Assembly: GCF_003855255.1 (NCBI RefSeq)
Contig: NZ_CP034072.1
Location: forward strand, 3,340,727 to 3,404,726
Reading direction: 5' to 3'
Origin: Mycolicibacterium nivoides
GTDB lineage: Bacteria > Actinomycetota > Actinomycetes > Mycobacteriales > Mycobacteriaceae
Length of the DNA stretch: 64,000 nucleotides
Shown here: one piece after another, positions 58,803 to 64,000 of the stretch
How the letters are laid out: each line of letters begins with the position of its first letter
Position numbering within the stretch: the stretch's first letter is position 1
Made by a program: the position numbers and the translations under genes
Notes under the pieces: model-generated
The model's database searches: none
What the model was told of the DNA's origin: nothing
The model's input: only the letters and a program-made list of their open reading frames with translations

Positions 58803-61800
58803 TCATGGTCCGATGCGCATCGGCGCCGGGTTCCACAGGCCGCTGCGGGTGGCCCTGCCGAGGTCGACACGGGCCTCGGGAGCCCTCACGATGGGGTCGA
58901 AGCGTCGCACGGAGCCCCAATCGCGTCCCCAGTCCCGGGACAGATAGGTGGGCATGACGTGAGCGCGCAACAGGAGATCGGTGACGCCCAGCGGGCCGCC
59001 GTTGTCTCCGCTCTGCCAAGTGTCGGGCATCTCGATCTTGGCGGGATAGTCCGGGGAGATCCGGTATTTGGGGACTTGAGCGACGCCGTTGGCATGCAGC
59101 ATGGGCTGTTGACAGGGGAAGACCAAACCCACGGCCCAGTCGAGAAGAACCGGCTGTGTGGAACCCAGATATTCTTGCACCGAACGTAATTCGGGCATCC
59201 GAGGCGGCGTGACGGCCACCCAGTCGCCGATGTTGAGCGAACGGTCCTCTGCAACGACTCGAACGAAGCGGGCATCGGAAGGGATCTGGCTGCGGGGGAA
59301 ACGCAGGTTGCGCCAAGCGGGCTGCGGGCCGATGTCGTACGGGGTGAGCCTGCCGCCGGACACAGGTGTGCCGTCGGGCCCCGGTTTGCCGTATTCGAGC
59401 ACCACGTTCTGCGCTGTGGTGCGCCCACGAAGGACGCTGTTGCCGGTGATGGTGCCCGCGGCGGTGATCACCACGAGCGGGTGATCGGCATCGGCGGCGG
59501 GAAGTCGGTACCACGCCGAGGTCAGTGTGCTGACTTGTTGGGGACCGGCAGTGAAGCTGCCTGCCAGCGGTACCCGCGCGGGGTCCAGGCCGTAGGGCAG
59601 CACGACGCTGGAGCCGTTGACCCCGGGTTGTTCCAGAGCGGTGGGCCCGTCCCAGTCGTAGTCGGTTCCGGATTTGGCCTGGCTCTGCCAGATCGACTCG
59701 GCCAGCGTGTGTTCGGGCACTCCGTCAGGGCTGAACCCGGCGGCGTCACTGCCGCCCAATGGGCCCAGTGGACCGTATGTTCCAGCCATCGGGGCCAGGA
59801 ATCCGGTGTTGGCGTCAGGTTCGACGAGTACGTCGTCGGCCAGCCCGCACCCTCCGGCCAGCTCGCGCAGATTGGCCCACCCGTTGGAGTAGCTGGGGTA
59901 TTCCTTGATCGCTCCGGTCAGCATCGAACCGGCGGACACCACCACCATGAACCCGGCCGCCACCGGCACGGGTGCCGCAGTCACCAGCCGGGCTAACCGC
60001 GATTCGGGCCGCATCGGTGCGGCCAGGTGCAGCCAACCGGCATAGCCGGCGGTCAGCAGGCACAGCGCGAAAAGGACCATGCTGACAGTGATCGGCCCCC
60101 AGTGCGGACTGCTGTCGTTGAACGGCACGCCGTAGCTGGAGACGTACCAATAGCCGTTGGTCGACGCGAAACACACAGCGAGAACAAAGAATACGATCGC
60201 CACGAAGGCCACCCGGTTGCGTACCGAGCGCAGCACCGTCGGCCCGAGCAGCACGGTGGCCACCGCGGCCATGGCGGCGCCGACGGCAGCGAACAACCCG
60301 AAATGGTGAATCCACTTCGTCGGGGCGAACGTCAGCAGGAACAGGGTCGCGAAGATGACACCCATCAACCGCCACACCGGACCGGTGGCAATGCCGGCAA
60401 TCCGCTTGCGCCGCAACAACAACAGTATCGACGGGAACAGACACGCCATCGTGATCAGAATTCCGAAACGCCGCGACACTGCAGCGTCGGTGGTCGGCAG
60501 GACCAGATAGAAATAGCGCAGATTCTCGGTATACCAGGGCTGAGCGGGTCCGATGGCCGTGCGTACGGCGGTGGCCTCACGCACCGCGGCGATGGTCTGG
60601 TCGGCGAAGATCACCGTCAGCACGACGACGCCGGCCGCGGCCAGCGGCAACAGCACCGGCCAGATCCCCACCGTTTTCGCGCGGGCAACGATGATCCGCA
60701 GGATCGGGCGCCCACCTGCCAGCAGAACGGCGACCGCGATGATCCCCGTCGGCTGGATCCCGAGCGTGAATGCGGCTACAACGATCGCCAGCCCCACCGG
60801 GGTTGCGCGGCGGGTCATGATGGCGCGTTCAACGAGCACGTAGGTGATCAGCGCGCCGGTGGCGATCTGACCTTCGGGCCGCAGTCCGTTGTTGAACGGC
60901 ATCCATGCCGCGATGAAGACCAGCGCCGCCGCCCACACCGCCGCGCGGTTGCCTGCCACCGCGGGACCGAGGCGAGGCAACACCTCACGGGAGAGCAGCA
61001 GCCAACACACCAACGCGCAGATCAGATCCGGCAGGCGCAACCACAGGCTGGCGTGGCTGACATGGGTCATCGCCGCGATCAGTTCGTAGTACCAACCGAA
61101 CGGGTCTTCGGGGCTGCCGAACCAACGGAAGTAGTTCGCCATGTAACCGGCATGGCTGGCAGTGTTGGCCATGCCGAACTGATAACCGTCATCCGAAGAT
61201 CCCGCGCCGGCGACGAACCAGAACACCGACACCGCGATCACGGTCGCGTCCACAGCGTTGAAGTAGCGCCAACGAGCAGGAATGAGTCGCCGGCCGCGAC
61301 GCCCGTCGAGGCGATCAAGCCGCCACAATGCCAGCAGGCCAACGACAGTGCCCAGGATTCCGGCGAGCATCGCCGCCGTTTTCAGCGGTGACGGAGAGCT
61401 GGTGAAGCGGGTGTCGATCGTCGCGGACAACGACAACCCCGACGGCGCCGGACCGGTCAGGTCGGTGAACACCCCGACGATCTGGGGCCGGAGGTTCGGG
61501 TCGGCGAACCCACCACGCAGTGTCGTACCGGTGTCGGGATCGGTCAGGCCGCCGATCGTGGCGAACGTGCCCGCCGTCGACGAGGACACTTCCAGCCGTT
61601 GGCAAGCAGGGTCCGCCATTCGGTTGCGCGGCACGCTGAGGACGACAACATTGCGTGCGATCACGTCGACGCGCTGCTCGGTGGCCCTCACGAACAGCCC
61701 GTTGAGCATCGCCCCCTTGCCGGCCGGCGGCGCCGTCCCCAGCACCAGCTCAGCTGTAGCCGGCATCTCGCGAATCACGGTGCATGGCACCGACGCCGTC

Positions 61801-62045
61801 AACGACACCGGCGTCAACGAGACCAACGGCGCGGTGACACTGCCCAACTGCCCGCCTTGCGGCCAGTTCAGTGTCGCCGTGGTCTGCACGACCGGCAAAA
61901 CCGGGATCAGCACACTGGCCACAAAACCCACAAGGCCGGCGATGACCGCCACGAGCCGGGTCACTCGCAACGGCCGGGTCGGCGTCACCGGGTCCTCAGC
62001 GGGTACACCGCCTACGAGGGAGGTGGTGTCGCGCACCAAGCTCAC
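58803..62045 (-). CDS. Emb-type arabinosyltransferase (orphan copy)
   Basis: 1080-residue GT-C membrane glycosyltransferase transferring arabinose from decaprenyl-phosphoryl-arabinose to arabinogalactan or lipoarabinomannan. The catalytic Asp-Asp lies in GAGSSDDGYQFGMANTASHA, followed by GYMANYFRWFGSPEDPFGWY, the ethambutol-binding loop; the Met in QFGM aligns with EmbB Met306. Thirteen or more hydrophobic helices span about 30-700, and the C-terminal 350 residues form the carbohydrate-binding domain. GTG start at 62045 after GGAG. It stands alone with a divergent TetR gene instead of in an embCAB cluster, so it is probably an extra paralogue. Confidence 0.93.
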   Translation of the reverse strand: MSLVRDTTSLVGGVPAEDPVTPTRPLRVTRLVAVIAGLVGFVASVLIPVLPVVQTTATLNWPQGGQLGSVTAPLVSLTPVSLTASVPCTVIREMPATAELVLGTAPPAGKGAMLNGLFVRATEQRVDVIARNVVVLSVPRNRMADPACQRLEVSSSTAGTFATIGGLTDPDTGTTLRGGFADPNLRPQIVGVFTDLTGPAPSGLSLSATIDTRFTSSPSPLKTAAMLAGILGTVVGLLALWRLDRLDGRRGRRLIPARWRYFNAVDATVIAVSVFWFVAGAGSSDDGYQFGMANTASHAGYMANYFRWFGSPEDPFGWYYELIAAMTHVSHASLWLRLPDLICALVCWLLLSREVLPRLGPAVAGNRAAVWAAALVFIAAWMPFNNGLRPEGQIATGALITYVLVERAIMTRRATPVGLAIVVAAFTLGIQPTGIIAVAVLLAGGRPILRIIVARAKTVGIWPVLLPLAAAGVVVLTVIFADQTIAAVREATAVRTAIGPAQPWYTENLRYFYLVLPTTDAAVSRRFGILITMACLFPSILLLLRRKRIAGIATGPVWRLMGVIFATLFLLTFAPTKWIHHFGLFAAVGAAMAAVATVLLGPTVLRSVRNRVAFVAIVFFVLAVCFASTNGYWYVSSYGVPFNDSSPHWGPITVSMVLFALCLLTAGYAGWLHLAAPMRPESRLARLVTAAPVPVAAGFMVVVSAGSMLTGAIKEYPSYSNGWANLRELAGGCGLADDVLVEPDANTGFLAPMAGTYGPLGPLGGSDAAGFSPDGVPEHTLAESIWQSQAKSGTDYDWDGPTALEQPGVNGSSVVLPYGLDPARVPLAGSFTAGPQQVSTLTSAWYRLPAADADHPLVVITAAGTITGNSVLRGRTTAQNVVLEYGKPGPDGTPVSGGRLTPYDIGPQPAWRNLRFPRSQIPSDARFVRVVAEDRSLNIGDWVAVTPPRMPELRSVQEYLGSTQPVLLDWAVGLVFPCQQPMLHANGVAQVPKYRISPDYPAKIEMPDTWQSGDNGGPLGVTDLLLRAHVMPTYLSRDWGRDWGSVRRFDPIVRAPEARVDLGRATRSGLWNPAPMRIGP

Positions 62046-62099
62046 CGGGCTACTCCGATCGTCGAGTCTGCGCGCACCGCATCATCAGTAACCGAAGCA

Positions 62100-62110
62100 A
62101 CTGTTACAGT
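62100..62110. promoter_or_regulatory. small palindrome ACTGT-T-ACAGT between emb and TetR genes
   Basis: Perfect 5-bp inverted repeat around one base in the 70-bp divergent spacer, five bases upstream of the TetR GTG. A wider dyad GTAAC-N10-GTTAC overlaps it. A candidate autoregulatory operator for the TetR gene and the Emb paralogue. Confidence 0.5.
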
Positions 62111-62115
62111 CAAGT

Positions 62116-62733
62116 GTGCCGCGGCCGTTCGACCACGCCAAACGCGAAGAACTACTGGCCACCGCGGGCGCCATCTTGGCGCGCACCGGGGTGGTGGACA
62201 CCTCGCTGCGTGAGCTTGCCTCGCAGATGGGAACCAGTGCCCGGATGCTGGTCTACTACTTCGGCAGCAAGGAGCAACTCATCCTTGAGGTCCTGAACCG
62301 GCAGCAGCGAGCGGCCATACCTCGGACCGAGGAGTTGGATCTTCCGGAGTCCATTGCGGCGCATCGCAAATGGTGCTTCGAGGACTGGCACGAGTGCACC
62401 CGCGGGGAACGCAATCAGAGCCTGCGTGTGGTGCTGCAGGTCTTCGGCGCCGCATGCGGAGTCGACAGCCCCTATCGCGAATACACCTGGGACACCCTGT
62501 CCTTGCTGACCCGCAACTCCAGGGCGCGCCTACAGGCGCTCGGGATGCCCACGCACGTCGCCGAAACCCGTTCGCGCATCGCACTGGCAGCCTTCCAGGG
62601 CTTCATCATCGAGTACTTCACCGCTCCGGATCCCACCTTCGTCGACGACACCTTCGCCAGGTTCGTCGACGAGTTCCTGCTCGCCCCGTTCCCTCCCCCG
62701 GGCCGTGTCAAGGATCAACCGAAGCAGGTGTAA
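62116..62733 (+). CDS. TetR-family transcriptional regulator
   Basis: 205-residue regulator. HTH region REELLATAGAILARTGVVDT, then LRELASQMGTSARMLVYYFG as the recognition helix and SKEQLILEVL. Ligand domain not classifiable. GTG start at 62116, divergent from the orphan Emb gene 70 bases away, so a local regulator of arabinan synthesis is the simplest reading. Ends 55 bases before the tRNA. Confidence 0.88.
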   Translation: MPRPFDHAKREELLATAGAILARTGVVDTSLRELASQMGTSARMLVYYFGSKEQLILEVLNRQQRAAIPRTEELDLPESIAAHRKWCFEDWHECTRGERNQSLRVVLQVFGAACGVDSPYREYTWDTLSLLTRNSRARLQALGMPTHVAETRSRIALAAFQGFIIEYFTAPDPTFVDDTFARFVDEFLLAPFPPPGRVKDQPKQV

Positions 62734-62788
62734 GGCATCAGCCGACACAGAAATGGCGAGCATCACCCGAGGTAAAACACGAACTGAG

Positions 62789-62861
62789 TGCCCCCGGCAG
62801 GATTCGAACCTGCGACACCGGCTTTAGGAGAGCCGTGCTCTATCCCCTGAGCTACGGGGGC
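62789..62861 (-). tRNA. tRNA-Arg (anticodon CCU)
   Basis: 73-nt cloverleaf on the minus strand. Acceptor arm GCCCCCG/CGGGGGC, D-arm with AGCTCAGGGGATAGAGC, anticodon stem GGCT/AGCC around loop CTCCTAA (anticodon CCT), T-arm GCAGGTTCGAATCCTGC. The discriminator is A and no CCA is encoded, as usual in actinobacteria. It reads the AGG codon. Confidence 0.96.
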
Positions 62862-63037
62862 GGTGACCTATCGAGATAGGCGTCGAAAACCCACAGGGAC
62901 GCTTCATGGTAGTTCGCCGAGCGCCAATCAGCGGCATCGGGGCTGCCGCGAGGTGGTCTTTGCGTTGCCAGAGTCCCCTATCTTTGTCGGCAGGCGCCAG
63001 TACCGTCAGCGGCAGATCGACATCAGGGGGATGACAG

Positions 63038-63979
63038 GTGAACCGCACGGTGCAGTACTGGCGGCTTTTGCAGCCGGACGGTGCTCCGCTACCCGGTGAA
63101 TTTCCGGCCGAGCAGGTGGTTCGGCGGCTCAGCCGAGCCGAGGCCGACGGTCTCAACCGCTACCGCCGGTGCCATGACGGGATGCTGCTGATCGCGCACG
63201 GCACCGATGACGACCGGATGCTGATCCTCGACAAGGTGCGGCGGGAAAACCTGCCCAGTATCGGCAGCGCCGCAGGTGCCCGGCGGGCGATCGGGCTGAC
63301 TCCCGACGAAGGTCTGCTGGAACCGACATATTGCCTGTTCGGTGAGCGCAACATCATTGCCATGCTGACAAGCGGTGACGGCCCCCGGGCCCGGCGGCTG
63401 GTCGACTATCTCGAGCACAAGCTCGACATCGAGGTCGGTATCGAGCCGGTGCTCACCCAGAACCTCGACCAGGCGCTCGACGAGATGAGCGTGTCCAGGG
63501 TCGACGTCGCGATCCCGGCCAATCGCATCAATCGGGACCTCGTCGGCGGCGACTGGGTCCAGGCACTCGACGGTGCCCGCGCGCTGGCCCAGGATGGGGT
63601 CGTCCGCATCGGGATCTCGGTGGGTCGCCGCGGCACCGGAACGCAGAAAGATGCGATCCGCCGGCGGATCCGCGAACTGATCGACAACCTGCGGGGTTCC
63701 GGCGCGCTGTCGGAGTTCGAGAGTGCGCGGGTCATCGGTTCCATCAGCGGTACCCAACAGTCGGTCGACCTGCTCGAAGATCGATTCGTCGAGCGGACGG
63801 CGGTCGATGCCGACCGGTTGAACGATCCGGTGCGTTCCACCGCGTATGCGCGGGAGCTGTTGCGGCAGTCGCTGACTCGCAACAGCGAGTATCTCTTGTC
63901 GGCCGTGGCGGAGGTGCCCGCCGAACCCGTGCCGTACGCCGACACGTTGATCGAAATGCCCGACGATGAACTCGAGTAA
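63038..63979 (+). CDS. uncharacterised protein next to tRNA-Arg
   Basis: 313-residue soluble protein, not recognised. No signal peptide or membrane helix. N-terminal RTVQYWRLLQPDGAPLPGEF, a mid-region LTPDEGLLEPTYCLFGERNI and VGIEPVLTQNLDQALDEMSV, and a basic helix GTQKDAIRRRIRELIDNLRG followed by GTQQSVDLLEDRFVERTAVD. It ends in an acidic tail PDDELE. The GTG at 63038 is preceded by GGGGGATGACAG. The lack of a familiar domain and proximity to a tRNA would fit an accessory (phage- or defence-related) gene, but this is only an impression. Confidence 0.75.
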   Translation: MNRTVQYWRLLQPDGAPLPGEFPAEQVVRRLSRAEADGLNRYRRCHDGMLLIAHGTDDDRMLILDKVRRENLPSIGSAAGARRAIGLTPDEGLLEPTYCLFGERNIIAMLTSGDGPRARRLVDYLEHKLDIEVGIEPVLTQNLDQALDEMSVSRVDVAIPANRINRDLVGGDWVQALDGARALAQDGVVRIGISVGRRGTGTQKDAIRRRIRELIDNLRGSGALSEFESARVIGSISGTQQSVDLLEDRFVERTAVDADRLNDPVRSTAYARELLRQSLTRNSEYLLSAVAEVPAEPVPYADTLIEMPDDELE

Positions 63980-64000
63980 GCGTCCGGTCGTGCGGTTCAG

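Noticed and set aside
60027..61391. Long plus-strand frame inside the Emb gene
   Set aside because: Antisense shadow of a GC-rich membrane-protein gene; its translation is Arg/His/Gln-rich and has no domain.

Overview
The window is GC-rich, densely coded DNA from a mycobacterium, most likely an environmental or rapidly growing Mycolicibacterium-type species. The main evidence is an orphan Emb-type arabinosyltransferase, F420-type LLM oxidoreductases, a SigK/RskA pair, a Ku plus three-domain LigD system and DUF222 and cutinase families. From memory of M. tuberculosis gene order, much of 6-46 kb is an inverted, expanded version of the Rv0924c-Rv0953c interval: mntH, the Rv0926c/Rv0927c pair, ku, ligD, a Fpg/Nei glycosylase, an SDR, pgi, chorismate mutase, uvrD1 and an Rv0953c-like LLM enzyme. 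The stretch 48.5-53.9 kb reproduces Rv0449c-Rv0444c gene for gene.

Layout. 0-6 kb: a cytochrome P450 cut by the left edge, divergent from an operon with a sulfonate/nitrate-type ABC importer (lipoprotein, permease, ATPase), a fumarate-reductase/AprA-like flavoprotein and a two-cluster ferredoxin; a 77-bp MIRU-like element sits between permease and ATPase. 6-19 kb: uvrD1, chorismate mutase, an acyltransferase, succinate-semialdehyde dehydrogenase, pgi, an exported glycine-rich tandem-repeat protein, an SDR, a DNA glycosylase, a FUSC exporter, a small membrane protein and cobF. 19-28 kb: an AurF-like diiron oxygenase, two MFS transporters, an LLM enzyme behind a KstR-type palindrome, small exported proteins, a DUF222 remnant, an acyl-CoA dehydrogenase, a VOC protein and RNase HI. 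28-32 kb: two tandem alpha/beta hydrolases and a quinone-reductase-like gene around a TetR regulator with a 32-bp palindromic operator.

32-41.5 kb: the NHEJ genes ligD and ku, divergent but 6.6 kb apart. The gap holds an AT-richer, gene-poor segment (exported protein, MarR regulator) bracketed by exact 19-bp direct repeats, then a cutinase, a PfkB kinase, a MocR regulator and a PNPOx-like protein. 41.5-48.5 kb: small exported proteins, the SDR/DapB-like pair behind a second KstR-type box, mntH, a YbdK-type ligase and an LLM enzyme. 48.5-54 kb: a six-gene translationally coupled lipid-modification/sigma-factor operon that starts with a SigK-type promoter placed to give a leaderless mRNA. 54-64 kb: an HchA-like chaperone/deglycase, a DinB protein, a membrane-anchored protein with a tyrosine/tryptophan pentad repeat and a long Pro/Glu/Ala tail, an SRPBCC protein, a hydrolase remnant, the orphan Emb transferase divergent from a TetR gene, tRNA-Arg(CCU) and an unrecognised protein at the right edge.

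No CRISPR array, intact insertion sequence, rRNA or replication origin was seen. Family assignments come from motifs and memory; none was checked against a database.
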